Of a stretch of 64,000 nucleotides of DNA, positions 25,514-38,054 are shown piece after piece; position 1 is the stretch's first letter, and the number at the start of each line of letters is the position of its first letter. Position numbers and translations under genes: made by a program. Below the pieces are notes generated by a model. That model saw only the letters and a list, made by a program, of their open reading frames with translations, made no database searches and was not told the origin of the DNA. Source of the DNA: Pseudomonas alcaliphila JAB1 (GTDB lineage: Bacteria; Pseudomonadota; Gammaproteobacteria; Pseudomonadales; Pseudomonadaceae); contig NZ_CP016162.1 in NCBI RefSeq assembly GCF_001941865.1, positions 806,001 to 870,000 on the forward strand, written 5' to 3'.

Positions 25514-25792
25514 ATGCACGTCGACCACCATCCGCTGGTTCATGATTTCCCCGAACTGCGCAACGAACTGCAGCGCCTGCGGCAGAGCGATGAACAGTTC
25601 TCGCGCCAGGCCGAAGAGTACGAAGCGCTGGACAAGCGCATCTGCCGTATCGAGGACGGTATCGAGTTGCTCGATGACGTCACCCTCAGCGCGCTGAAAC
25701 TCAACCGTGTGGCAATGAAGGACGAGTTGGCGCGCCAGCTCAAACGCGCTGCGGGGCAGTGCTGCGGTTGTGGCAATGGCTGCAAGGGCTGA
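25514..25792 (+). CDS. DUF465 small protein with cysteine-rich tail
   Basis: A 92-residue paralogue of the preceding DUF465 protein: YEALDKRICRIEDGIELLDD and LSALKLNRVAMKDELARQLK align directly with it. It ends in CCGCGNGCKG, four cysteines within ten residues, plus one more in the hairpin. Such a cluster could bind a metal or form disulfides. AGAGG is seven bases upstream of the start. A perfect ANR box at 25442 suggests induction at low oxygen. Function unknown. Confidence 0.87.
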   Translation: MHVDHHPLVHDFPELRNELQRLRQSDEQFSRQAEEYEALDKRICRIEDGIELLDDVTLSALKLNRVAMKDELARQLKRAAGQCCGCGNGCKG

Positions 25793-25795
25793 GTC

Positions 25796-25860
25796 GTAGA
25801 AGCCGGCTTGCCGGCGTGTTGGTGAAAGGCTGATCGCCCGCAAGTGGGCTCCTGCGATCA
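25796..25860. repeat. REP-type repeat pair
   Basis: GTAGAAGCCGGCTTGCCGGC followed by an inverted unit GATCGCCCGCAAGTGGGCTC. It lies between the convergent DUF465 and acetyltransferase genes and may act as a bidirectional terminator. Confidence 0.75.
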
Positions 25861-25867
25861 GGCGTTT

Positions 25868-26362
25868 TCAATGTACGGGCGGGTTGATCAGATAAGTGAG
25901 CAGCCCGTCCGCCTCTTCTTCCGTCCACACTTCGCGCGCCGGTCTGGGCCATTCGCTCAACAGCTGCTGCCAGAAGGCGCAGGCCAACTCATCCTGGCGG
26001 TAGAAACGCAGCAGCCAGGGCCGGCCGTCGCCCATTACCTGCTGTACCAGGGCGCGACCGATGCCCTGGCGACGATACTTTTTCAGGATGAACAGATCGG
26101 CGAACTCCGGCACATCAAGACCGGGTAACTCGCTCTGTTCGATCAGCAGGAAGCCGGCAATGAAGCCGTCGACCAGGATCAGTTGCGCACTCCAGCCCGG
26201 CTCCTGCCAATAGCGCTGCAGGTGGGGTTGGTGGATGTAGAAGCGACCGTCCGTCTCCACGTCTTCCTGCTCCCAGTCCGAACTTTCGTAGGCGTAGAAC
26301 TGGTAGAGGTTGGCCAGTAGAGGCAGCTGTTCGGCGCTGGTGGGTAGCAGTTGGATCTGCAT
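25868..26362 (-). CDS. GNAT-family acetyltransferase
   Basis: From ATG 26362 the protein has 164 residues and starts MQIQLLPTSAEQLPLLANLY. The acetyl-CoA loop KKYRRQGIGRALVQQVMG (about 94-111) fits the R/QxxGxG/A motif. FADLFILKKYRRQGIG is the beta4-alpha3 region. The upstream frame extends to 26467 but overlaps the radA start on the opposite strand, so the shorter start is preferred. Divergent from radA by 92 bases. The substrate is unknown. Confidence 0.85.
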   Translation of the reverse strand: MQIQLLPTSAEQLPLLANLYQFYAYESSDWEQEDVETDGRFYIHQPHLQRYWQEPGWSAQLILVDGFIAGFLLIEQSELPGLDVPEFADLFILKKYRRQGIGRALVQQVMGDGRPWLLRFYRQDELACAFWQQLLSEWPRPAREVWTEEEADGLLTYLINPPVH

Positions 26363-26454
26363 ATGGGCATTCCGGGCAGAGTGGCTGTGATCTGTAAATT
26401 TATCCAGTTGTTCGGTATCGTTCCAGCCTTCGTTCAGCGGCAGGATTGATCGCA

Positions 26455-27813
<1,359 letters not shown>

Positions 27814-27862
27814 CTAAAGTCGCGGCTAAAACCCTTCCTGCTCTACCTGCATATGTGCCAAC

Positions 27863-27924
27863 TGTAGGAGCCCGCTTGCGGGCGATCATCGATAAAAGCA
27901 TCGCCGGCAAGCCGGCTCCTACAG
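27863..27924. repeat. REP pair (Pseudomonas type)
   Basis: TGTAGGAGCCCGCTTGCGGG and the inverted partner GCCGGCAAGCCGGCTCCTAC, about 20 bases apart, form the standard paired REP arrangement after radA. Confidence 0.9.
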
Positions 27925-27988
27925 GTCCATCCGGGCTACGTCTCTGTATCGGCTGCGGCGTTCTGCCGCGAGTGGGGCGGGTCGAAAA

Positions 27989-28002
27989 TTGACCGAGGTC
28001 AA
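27989..28002. promoter_or_regulatory. ANR/DNR-like half-variant box upstream of a micropeptide gene
   Basis: TTGACCGAGGTCAA is a perfect palindrome differing from the FNR/ANR consensus by one symmetrical base pair (TTGAC for TTGAT). It is centred 65 bases upstream of the micropeptide start, the same distance as at 25442. The expected -10 is less clear here. Confidence 0.55.
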
Positions 28003-28060
28003 TAAGTAGCAGGCTATCGGCGCGCAGCATGAAGGCGTATCCACTGAAGGAGACGCCATC

Positions 28061-28207
28061 ATGTTCCTGTTCTTCGATTTCTTTTCCCGGGCTTTCAACT
28101 TCGACGCCAAGGCCATCGAGTCGCGCGATGCGCGCCGTCAGGCGCAGCGTATTCAGGCGCGTCGCCAGCGTCGTGAACAGGCAGAGGCTGCCTGCTTGCG
28201 CCACTGA
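28061..28207 (+). CDS. Small uncharacterised protein (48 residues)
   Basis: The frame starts ATG 28061 with GGAG eight bases upstream and encodes MFLFFDFFSRAFNFDAKAIE, then a strongly basic, Arg/Gln-rich helix (RRQAQRIQARRQRREQAEA) and ends CLRH. The first 14 residues are half phenylalanine, giving an amphipathic, membrane-attracted N-terminus joined to a positively charged helix. I do not recognise the family. It has a good ribosome binding site and an FNR-like palindrome upstream, which support a real gene. A palindromic repeat follows the stop by four bases. Confidence 0.65.
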   Translation: MFLFFDFFSRAFNFDAKAIESRDARRQAQRIQARRQRREQAEAACLRH

Positions 28208-28211
28208 CTGC

Positions 28212-28356
28212 TAGGCTCTGTACGAAAAGTGCCTGCGCTCGGTGATGCTTCGTTAAAAACCGGTTCGGAATGCTCATTTACCACTCGTAAACTGCGCTTC
28301 CTCACCGGTTTTTGCCTCGCCTGACCTTCGCTCGACGACTTTTCGTATAGAACCTA
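28212..28356 (+). repeat. Long palindromic repeat, copy 4
   Basis: Terminal arms TAGGCTCTGTACGAAAAGT and, on the other strand, TAGGTTCTATACGAAAAGT (17 of 19). The inner stem is AAAAACCGGT/ACCGGTTTTT and the hairpin TTTAC/GTAAA. It lies between the convergent micropeptide and mapZ genes, and its last three bases are the mapZ TAG stop codon. Confidence 0.9.
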
Positions 28357-28725
28357 GTCGTCTTCGCCCAATGCCGCCAGTTCTCGCTCCAGCAGCTGTT
28401 CATCGCCGAGGTTGAGTTCGACCAGGCGGCGCAGGTGGCTGATGGAATCCAGGTCGATATGGCGGCAGACGAAACCGAGCGACTGCGGCTGGGTGCGCGT
28501 CAGTACCACTTCCATCTTCACCTTGGCTTCGTCCCCCAGTTCGATAAGGGCTTCGAAGGGCTGGTTCGGGTCCCCGTTCCAATCACGTGGGGTCTTGATC
28601 AGCAGGCCCTTGAGAGAGATATCGTGCAGAGCTGCCGACCATTGTCGCTCACCCTGAGCGATGACGGTGGGGGCGTCGAAGGCGATGCGCTGAAAGCGCC
28701 GACGCTCGTTGGCTGATTCACTCAT
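28354..28725 (-). CDS. mapZ: PilZ-domain cyclic-di-GMP receptor MapZ
   Basis: A 123-residue single PilZ domain. The c-di-GMP ligands are present: RRFQR near the N-terminus (RxxxR) and DISLKG (DxSxxG). The segments WNGDP and [20 protein letters not shown] match MapZ of P. aeruginosa (PA4608) as I remember it. MapZ binds the chemotaxis methyltransferase CheR1 when loaded with c-di-GMP and so links c-di-GMP to flagellar switching. The start [11 protein letters not shown] at 28725 is preferred because AGGAG lies seven bases upstream; an ATG two codons earlier is too close. The stop codon is the last triplet of palindromic repeat copy 4. Confidence 0.88.
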   Translation of the reverse strand: MSESANERRRFQRIAFDAPTVIAQGERQWSAALHDISLKGLLIKTPRDWNGDPNQPFEALIELGDEAKVKMEVVLTRTQPQSLGFVCRHIDLDSISHLRRLVELNLGDEQLLERELAALGEDD

Positions 28726-28890
28726 GCCCATACTCCTGAAGGATTTACATCACTATAGCCAAGGCTGACGGCCCCGTGCTTTGCCGCTGTGTCGCAGCGC
28801 ACAGCTGAGACACATCAGTTTGACAGGTGGCCAAGTCTCGCCAAAGCTCCTTGTGTAGTTTTTATTACTCAATATTGCGGAGCGACATAT

Positions 28891-29397
28891 ATGAGCAAGC
28901 GACTGCTGGGTAAAGGTTTGGTCTTCGGTCTGTTGAGCATGGCCAGTGTTGGTGCGTTTGCCGATGCTGCGGGCGGCAATGGCTGCGGCTGGGGCAACAT
29001 GCTGTTCGAAGGGCAGCGTGGCATGGCCCCGCACTTCCTGGCCACCACCACCAATGGCACCTCGGGTAACGCCACCTTCGGTATGACCTCTGGTACCAAC
29101 GGTTGCGACACCAGTGGCGCGCTGGGCTACAACGGCCGCTCCATGCTGGCGATGAACGGCATGCTCGATTCCATCGCCGAAGACATGGCCATGGGCCAGG
29201 GCGAAGCGCTGGACGCCTACGCTACCTTGCTGGGCGTGGAGGCTCAGGATCGTGCGCACTTCGCCAAGGTCACTCACGACAACTTCGGCAGCATCTTCAG
29301 CAAAGCCGACGCCACCAGTGAGCAGGTGCTGGCAGCCACGCTCGAGGTGATGAGCCGTGACGCGCAACTGGCGCGCTACGTGAAACAGCCGGCCTGA
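28891..29397 (+). CDS. DUF3015 exported protein
   Basis: The 168-residue product starts MSKRLLGKGLVFGLLSMASV and has a cleavable signal peptide ending near AFADAAG. The mature protein begins GGNGCGWGNMLFEGQRG, typical of DUF3015, and carries a second conserved Cys in SGTNGCDTSG, so one disulfide is likely. The C-terminal half is helical. Function unknown; it is probably periplasmic. Start supported by GGAG about ten bases upstream. A strong terminator follows 16 bases after the stop. Confidence 0.85.
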   Translation: MSKRLLGKGLVFGLLSMASVGAFADAAGGNGCGWGNMLFEGQRGMAPHFLATTTNGTSGNATFGMTSGTNGCDTSGALGYNGRSMLAMNGMLDSIAEDMAMGQGEALDAYATLLGVEAQDRAHFAKVTHDNFGSIFSKADATSEQVLAATLEVMSRDAQLARYVKQPA

Positions 29398-29413
29398 GGC
29401 AAATTGAAGGCAA

Positions 29414-29444
29414 AAAGAAGCCCGTCAATCGACGGGCTTCTTTG
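29414..29444 (+). terminator. Rho-independent terminator after the DUF3015 gene
   Basis: AAAGAAGCCCGTC and GACGGGCTTCTTT form a perfect 13-bp stem with a 4-base loop, flanked by A- and T-runs, so it could act in both directions. Confidence 0.9.
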
Positions 29445-29458
29445 TTTCAGGCTGAGCC

Positions 29459-29601
29459 TTAGAACCTGTTCACGATCTGCTGCGCGTCGGCGCTACTGCG
29501 TTAAAAACAAGCTCGGAATGCTCATTTACCACTTGTAAACTCCGCTTCCTCGCTTGTTTTTGCCTTGTATCGCTCTAGCTCGCTAGATCGTGAATAGGTT
29601 C

Positions 29602-29604
<3 letters not shown>
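29459..29604 (+). repeat. Long palindromic repeat, copy 5
   Basis: Terminal arms TTAGAACCTGTTCACGATCT and, on the other strand, TAAGAACCTATTCACGATCT (18 of 20). The inner stem is AAAAACAAGC/GCTTGTTTTT and the hairpin TTTAC/GTAAA. The last three bases are the glyA TAA stop codon read on the minus strand. Shortest complete copy (146 bases), convenient as the type member. Confidence 0.92.
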
Positions 29605-30855
<1,251 letters not shown>

Positions 30856-30990
30856 GGCGGTCCCCTGAAATCAGCTGGGCGGTAGAAAGAGGGGGCGGAT
30901 TCTACCGCAAAGGTCGCATTCAGGCATATGAAGGTCGGTCATGAGCCTGACAAATGGCCTTCATGCTGAGTTGGGCCTAGGGCTCGCCCG

Positions 30991-33900
30991 TCAACTTAGG
31001 ATGAACAGCGCTGCGCCGCTGAATTGGGCGGTGAGCTGACGTGCAGCCATGGGCCTGCCCAGCAGGAAGCCCTGTACTTCGTCGCAGTCGTGTTCAAGAA
31101 GGAAGTCCAGTTGTGCCTGGCTCTCCACACCCTCGGCGATCACCATCATGTTCAGGCTGTGCGCCATGGCGATAATGGCGCGGGCGATCTGCGCATCCTG
31201 CTCACCATCGGGCAGGCCGTCGACGAAGCTGCGGTCGATCTTCAAGACGTCGATAGGGAACTGCTTGAGGTAGTTCAGCGACGAGTAGCCGGTGCCGAAA
31301 TCATCCACAGCAATGCACAGGCCCAAACGCTTGAGGTTGCCGAGAGTCTGCATCGCGCTGGCGACGTCACGCATCAGTATGCTTTCGGTCAGCTCCAGCT
31401 CCAGGCAGGCCGGGGCTACTCTGGTTCTGTCCAGAATGGCGGCGATGCGTGCGCTCAGATCGCCTTCGGCGAACTGCCGGGCCGACAGATTGACCGAAAT
31501 CTTGGGGATGCGGATCTTTTCCTCGTGCCAGGCCTTGAGCTGCCGGCAGGCCTCCTCCAGCACCCATTCACCGACCTGCACCACCAGGCCGAGCTCCTCC
31601 AGCACCGGGATGAATTCATCCGGTGGCACCAGGCCGCGTGTCGGGTGACTCCAGCGCAACAGCGCCTCGACCCCGGTCAGGCGATTGCCGTCGCCGGAGA
31701 ACTGCGGCTGATAATGCAGGACGAACTGGCCCTGTTCCTGAGCGTGGCGCAGATCGCTTTCCAGTTCCAGGCGCTCCAGGGCACTGGCGTTCATGTCGGC
31801 CTGGTAGAACTGGAAGTTGTTCTTGCCGCGTTCCTTGGCGTGATACATCGCGGTGTCGGCGTTCTTCATCAGTTGGCTCAGCTCGCTACCGTCCTGCGGA
31901 GCGAGGGCGATACCGATACTGGCGGTGACGAAGAATTCGCGGCCTTCTAGGACGAAAGGGCGCGCCAGGCTGGAGAGAATCTGCTCGGCGACATGAATGG
32001 CGCGATTCAATGCGCCCTCGCGGGTGGCGCGCGGCTGCAGCAGCAGGGTGAATTCGTCGCCGCCCATGCGCGCCACGGTGTCGTCGCCGTCGACGCAGGC
32101 CGACAGGCGCACGGCTACGTCCTTGAGCATGCGGTCGCCGGCGGCGTGGCCGAGCGAATCGTTGATCGGCTTGAAGCGGTCGAGGTCGAGGAACATCAGC
32201 ACCACCCATTCGTCATGCCGTTCGGCATGCTGCAGGGCGCTGTGCAGACGATCCTGGAACAGGGTGCGGTTGGGCAGGTGGGTCAGGGCGTCGTAGTAGG
32301 CCAGACGATGGATGCGCTGTTCGCTGGCCTTGCGCTCGCTGATGTCGCTGAAGAAGCACACGTAGCTGACCAGGTCGCCTTCCTCGTCATGCACCGCGGT
32401 AATGCCGACCCAGGCCGGGAAGTTCTCCCCACCCTTGCGCTTGAGCCACACCTCGCCCTCCCAACTGCCGCGCTGGTTGAGTTGGCCGAGGATGTACTGC
32501 AGGTGTGCCGCCTGCTGGCGGTCGGCGGTGAGCATGCCTGGAAGCTGGTCGAGCACCTGGCCGGCGGAATAACCACTGACGCGGCTGAAGGCCTTGTTGA
32601 CCTGGACGATGTAGCCGGCCGGGTCGGTGACTAGGATCGCCGCGGTGGAGTGCTCGAACACCGTGGCCGCCATGCGCAGGTCTTTTTCCGCGCGGCGTTG
32701 CTGGCTGATGTCGCGGCCAACGCCGAGGATGCCTTCGAAGCGACCGTTCTCGTCCCACATCAGCACCAGGCGCAGCTCCACCGGGATCTTGTGGCCGTCG
32801 GCGCGCAGGCAGTCGAACACGAACAACTGATCCGGCAGCTCCTCGCGCAGACGCTCGAGGCGGTCACGCTCGCCGAGCGCATCGCGAATCCGCTCGAGCA
32901 GCAGGTAGAGGCCGGCGAGCTGCTGCGGGTTGGCCGCCAGGCCTTGCAGGCCGTTGGCCGTCACCCATTCGGTGTTGTAGCCGAGCATGGCTTCCACCGA
33001 CGGGCTGACGTAGTTCAGGGCCAGGCTGTCATCGGTGGAGACGATCACGTCGCTGATGCTTTCCGCCAGCAGGCGGTAGCGTTGCTCGCTGTCACGCAGC
33101 GACTGGTTGCGCTCGATCTGCTCGGTGATGTCCTTGGCCACACCGATCAGGCGGCTGACGCGACCGCGCTCATCACGCGCCAGAGCCTGCTCACGGATGC
33201 TGAACCAGTGCCATTGGCCATTGCGGTGACGCCAGCGCAGCACCGATTCCAGCAGCAGGCCGTTGCCGACCACTTTCTGCAGGTTGCGAATGCGCCAGTA
33301 GTATTCGCTATCGTCCGGGTGCAGTACCTGCTCCCAGAAGTCGCCGGCCATCGCCTTGAGCTCGCTGACGCTATAGCCCAGCTGCAATCCGAGGCTGTGG
33401 TTGCTGAACAGCACCTGCCGGTTCTGCATGTCATGCACGTAGAGCAGGTCGGGCACCGAGCGAACCACTTCGGACCAGAAGCGCTCACGCTCGATCAGCG
33501 ACAGTTCGATGCGCTTGCGGCTGGTGATGTCGCTGATGCTCAGGGTGACGGCCTGATAGTCCTGGAGCATTTCCGGCAGGCGCAGCACCAGCCAGACGTG
33601 ACGCTGCAAGCCTTGTGCGGTGACCAGCTGGGTTTCCAGCTCCATCAGGTTGGGGCCTTCGAGCACGGCCACAGCCAGGCGGTAACACAGATCGTCGGGC
33701 TGTACCGGACCGTTGTCGATCAGTTGCTGCCAGGCCTGTTCGGTGGACTTCACCCCGAGCAGGTTGAGCGCCACCTGATTGGCCTCGGTAATGCGCAGTT
33801 GCTCGACCAGCAGTTGCTGATGCTCGACATCGGCCTGCAACCAGCGCTGCAGACCCGCCGCATCGCGCAACTTGTGCTGTAGCAACAGGCAGCGCAGGCC

Positions 33901-35196
33901 GGAGAGGTCGAGCACGCAGAGGGCTACGCCGGTGCCGTCGAAGATGTCCTGATAGCGCCTGCGGGTTTCCTGCAGTACGCGCATGGCCTGCTGCTCATCG
34001 GTCACATCGCGCAGCACCCAGACGTAACCGGCATGACGCCCGACTTCGCTGATATCGCTACGGGTCACGGCGAACAGTCGCTCGCGCCCCTCGCTTTCGA
34101 CTCTGATCAGCTCCGGTCCCAGATCGCTGCTCAGTTGTGGGCTGTTGAGCAGCAACGGGTCGAGATCGGGCAACAGATCAAGCAGATGGAGTTCCCCGGC
34201 CACGTTGCTGGGAACCCCGAACAGCGCTTCGGCCTGCGGGTTCAGGTAGCGCACCTTGCCATCGGCTTGGGTCACCAGAATGCGTTCTTCGACGGCGCCG
34301 AGCGCACTGGCGGCCTGGCGCAGCGAGCGGCGTGTTTCGTTATTCAGGCGCTGCAGGCTGCGCTGCTCGCGTTGCAGGCCGTACAGGGCCAGCAGGGTAA
34401 GCAGGCTGCACAGCGCGAACAGCAGGAACTTGCCGGCCAGGGCCGGCATCAGTTCGTTGCCGGCGCGTTCTGCATCGAACAGGGCGCGCAGTTGCCAGTC
34501 GCTGCCAGGCAGGGCGATCAGTTCCAGGCTTTGTGCCTGTTCTGCCGCAGTAACCGGAGCGATGATGCCGCCAGCCTGTTGCAGGTCATCGGCACGTGCT
34601 ATCACGCGGTGACTGAGCAGATCTTCGAGCAACCAGTCGTGCTCGCTTTGGTGCTGCTCGCGCAGCCAGCCGCGCAACGCACTGGTGCGCATGCGCAATA
34701 CTCGGTGACTGTCGTCAGGCTGACGCAGCAGCAGGTAGAGCACGCCGCCGTCCTGTGCACTGAAGGCGAAGTGATAGGGCGCCGTGCCGCTGCGTTGCTG
34801 CTGGTTGCGAATGAAGCTGAGGTCGCGCGACTCGCTGGCGCTGTCGGCCAGCAACTGCCCGTTGGCATCGAGCCAGGCCACGCTGTTGACGGTCGGGAAG
34901 ATGCTGCGCAAAGCCGTGACCAATTCGCTGCCGTCGCCAGCGCGCGCAGGGCTGCTTTGCAGCATCGCCTGGCCCGCCTGCGCCTTGAGGCGCATGTTCA
35001 GACTCAGGTGCTTGGCCAGTTGGGCGCTGTAACCCTGGCTCAGTTGCTTCTGACTATCGAGCAACTGGCGGTATTCCTGAGTCAGCTGCCAGGCCAGCAA
35101 TCCCAGCATCGCCAGCACCAGCACCACCAGTGCACGGCGCAATGCTGCGCGCGACTCGCCCGGGGAGGAGGAAGGCAGGGATGAGGGAGTCGACAC
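30991..35196 (-). CDS. morA: Dual GGDEF/EAL regulator MorA
   Basis: A 1401-residue membrane sensor. A first membrane segment lies at about 20-38, a periplasmic region of about 215 residues follows, and a second lies at about 255-275. Several PAS/PAC repeats follow (about 290-960, including FSNHSLGLQLGYSVSEL and VQVNKAFSRVSGYSAGQVLD), then GGDEF (GGDEF at about 1043-1047) and EAL (EALLRW at about 1175, DDFGTGYSSLNYLK at about 1297). Both active sites are intact. The I-site position reads DGDD rather than RxxD, so cyclase feedback inhibition is not expected. Domain order, size and the adjacent glyA match MorA (PA4601), which controls motility and biofilm. The start is a GTG with a weak ribosome binding site. 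Confidence 0.9.
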   Translation of the reverse strand: MSTPSSLPSSSPGESRAALRRALVVLVLAMLGLLAWQLTQEYRQLLDSQKQLSQGYSAQLAKHLSLNMRLKAQAGQAMLQSSPARAGDGSELVTALRSIFPTVNSVAWLDANGQLLADSASESRDLSFIRNQQQRSGTAPYHFAFSAQDGGVLYLLLRQPDDSHRVLRMRTSALRGWLREQHQSEHDWLLEDLLSHRVIARADDLQQAGGIIAPVTAAEQAQSLELIALPGSDWQLRALFDAERAGNELMPALAGKFLLFALCSLLTLLALYGLQREQRSLQRLNNETRRSLRQAASALGAVEERILVTQADGKVRYLNPQAEALFGVPSNVAGELHLLDLLPDLDPLLLNSPQLSSDLGPELIRVESEGRERLFAVTRSDISEVGRHAGYVWVLRDVTDEQQAMRVLQETRRRYQDIFDGTGVALCVLDLSGLRCLLLQHKLRDAAGLQRWLQADVEHQQLLVEQLRITEANQVALNLLGVKSTEQAWQQLIDNGPVQPDDLCYRLAVAVLEGPNLMELETQLVTAQGLQRHVWLVLRLPEMLQDYQAVTLSISDITSRKRIELSLIERERFWSEVVRSVPDLLYVHDMQNRQVLFSNHSLGLQLGYSVSELKAMAGDFWEQVLHPDDSEYYWRIRNLQKVVGNGLLLESVLRWRHRNGQWHWFSIREQALARDERGRVSRLIGVAKDITEQIERNQSLRDSEQRYRLLAESISDVIVSTDDSLALNYVSPSVEAMLGYNTEWVTANGLQGLAANPQQLAGLYLLLERIRDALGERDRLERLREELPDQLFVFDCLRADGHKIPVELRLVLMWDENGRFEGILGVGRDISQQRRAEKDLRMAATVFEHSTAAILVTDPAGYIVQVNKAFSRVSGYSAGQVLDQLPGMLTADRQQAAHLQYILGQLNQRGSWEGEVWLKRKGGENFPAWVGITAVHDEEGDLVSYVCFFSDISERKASEQRIHRLAYYDALTHLPNRTLFQDRLHSALQHAERHDEWVVLMFLDLDRFKPINDSLGHAAGDRMLKDVAVRLSACVDGDDTVARMGGDEFTLLLQPRATREGALNRAIHVAEQILSSLARPFVLEGREFFVTASIGIALAPQDGSELSQLMKNADTAMYHAKERGKNNFQFYQADMNASALERLELESDLRHAQEQGQFVLHYQPQFSGDGNRLTGVEALLRWSHPTRGLVPPDEFIPVLEELGLVVQVGEWVLEEACRQLKAWHEEKIRIPKISVNLSARQFAEGDLSARIAAILDRTRVAPACLELELTESILMRDVASAMQTLGNLKRLGLCIAVDDFGTGYSSLNYLKQFPIDVLKIDRSFVDGLPDGEQDAQIARAIIAMAHSLNMMVIAEGVESQAQLDFLLEHDCDEVQGFLLGRPMAARQLTAQFSGAALFILS

Positions 35197-35647
35197 GTTC
35201 TGTGAACCTGCAGCCAGTGCTGGGCGATTTTAAGCGTTGAGACGCGCGGGCATGCCTGCGCTCGCGCGAGCCGGCTAGAATGCCTGCAAACGTGGCCAAG
35301 TGCCAGCTGCGCCGACGAACGTAGGTTTGCCCTGTCACGCACATTCCGGTAGTTTTGCGCCGCGCGCGTGAACTGTCCGCGCGGTACTTGGCGTTCGCTC
35401 CGGCAGCGGCTAAGGTCTCTGCACATTGCGTACGCGCAGGTGGTGTGAAAACTGATGGCTAGCGCACGTTAACGACCCTGGCTTTTCGGTAGGAGCGGCT
35501 TCAGCCGCGAATTTCGCGGATAAATCCGCTCCTGCAGGGTGTACAACAGCTAACGCGAACATAGCCCCCCAACGCATTCATCATGTTTTCACGCGACCTG
35601 CATGGCGCGCCGTTTCCAGCTCCCAATTCTCACCAGTCAGGTTCTCC
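35197..35647. other. Gene-free region between morA and ettA
   Basis: No coding frame stands out in these 451 bases. They contain the divergent promoters of morA and ettA, which I could not place with confidence, and a REP palindrome at 35489-35537 (GGAGCGGCTTCAGCCGC with an inverted ATCCGCTCC end). In PAO1, as I recall, nfxB-mexCD-oprJ lies near this position; nothing of it remains here. Confidence 0.6.
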
Positions 35648-37312
<1,665 letters not shown>

Positions 37313-37409
37313 GGTGGCTGAGCGGCGCCAAGCACGTAATTGGCTGGTTTCACGAGCAGAGTGCGCCGCGTAACCCACCATGCGATATCCCTGTGTTACG
37401 CCGGGATGA

Positions 37410-37437
37410 AAAAACGGAGCCTGCGGGCTCCGTTTTT
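37410..37437 (+). terminator. Rho-independent terminator downstream of ettA
   Basis: AAAAACGGAGCC and GGCTCCGTTTTT form a perfect 12-bp stem with a 4-base loop, ending in T5. Confidence 0.9.
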
Positions 37438-37457
37438 CGTTGCGGGTACAGGCTGTC

Positions 37458-37647
37458 TGTAGAAGCGGCGCCCCGCCGCGAACCTAGGGGGACGCGAAAA
37501 GCTTCGCCCCGGGGCGGAACGCCTATCCGTTCGGCGTGTGTGTCGCTCGAAAGAGCACTACGTATCTGTAGGAGCCGCGCCTCGCGGCGAATCGATCACG
37601 CGTTCAGCACAAATCCACAAGCTTCGCCCCGGGGCGGGGCTCCCACG
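37458..37647. repeat. REP cluster between ettA and the PilZ gene
   Basis: At least four REP units: GTAGAAGCGGCGCCCCGCCG, AGCTTCGCCCCGGGGCGGAA, GTAGGAGCCGCGCCTCGCGG and AGCTTCGCCCCGGGGCGGGG. They are arranged as two inverted pairs. Apart from these and the terminator, I see nothing in the 400 bases between the two genes. Confidence 0.85.
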
Positions 37648-37712
37648 CAAGACCGCCTTATAGTGCTTATCTGATTGGCATCAGCTTTTTCGTTGGTGTG
37701 GGTTTGGTGCCC

Positions 37713-38045
37713 TCAAAGCCTGGCCAGCAGGCTCTCCAGCGCCTTGGCCTGATCCTCGGCCAGATCAATGATGTGAAAGCCGGCCCAGCAATGCTGGCCG
37801 TCGGCGCCGGGGCGGCTCCACAGGCAATCGGCGCCCAGACGCACTTCCTGTACCGCATCGCTACCTGAGGTGCACACCAGGCGGCATTCCAGCACCGCGT
37901 CGGCGGTGTGGGGGGTGTCGCTGAACAGCATGAAACCATCGGCAGACAGGTCGACTATCCGGCCCAGGCGCTGACCGCTGTTCAGGTCGAAGACCTCCAG
38001 CTGCATTTCGGTGCCATGGCGGCTATGTTGACGACGCTCTTCCAT
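37713..38045 (-). CDS. PilZ-domain protein
   Basis: The 110-residue product is a single PilZ domain beginning MEERRQHSRHGTEMQLEVFD. The RxxxR motif (RQHSR) and DLSADG (DxSxxG) are intact, so it should bind cyclic-di-GMP. A conserved Trp and His lie in QHCWAGFHIID. It starts nine bases after the DUF1631 gene on the same strand, with GAGGAA upstream of the ATG, so the two probably form one operon and may act together. The target is unknown. Confidence 0.9.
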   Translation of the reverse strand: MEERRQHSRHGTEMQLEVFDLNSGQRLGRIVDLSADGFMLFSDTPHTADAVLECRLVCTSGSDAVQEVRLGADCLWSRPGADGQHCWAGFHIIDLAEDQAKALESLLARL

Positions 38046-38054
38046 GGAAATTCC

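Noticed and set aside
30856..30990. Glycine riboswitch near glyA
   Set aside because: The short leader shows no glycine aptamer motif that I can recognise.
37458..37647. CRISPR-like array of repeats
   Set aside because: The repeats are imperfect REP palindromes in alternating orientation with irregular spacing, no unique spacers of constant length and no cas genes in the window.
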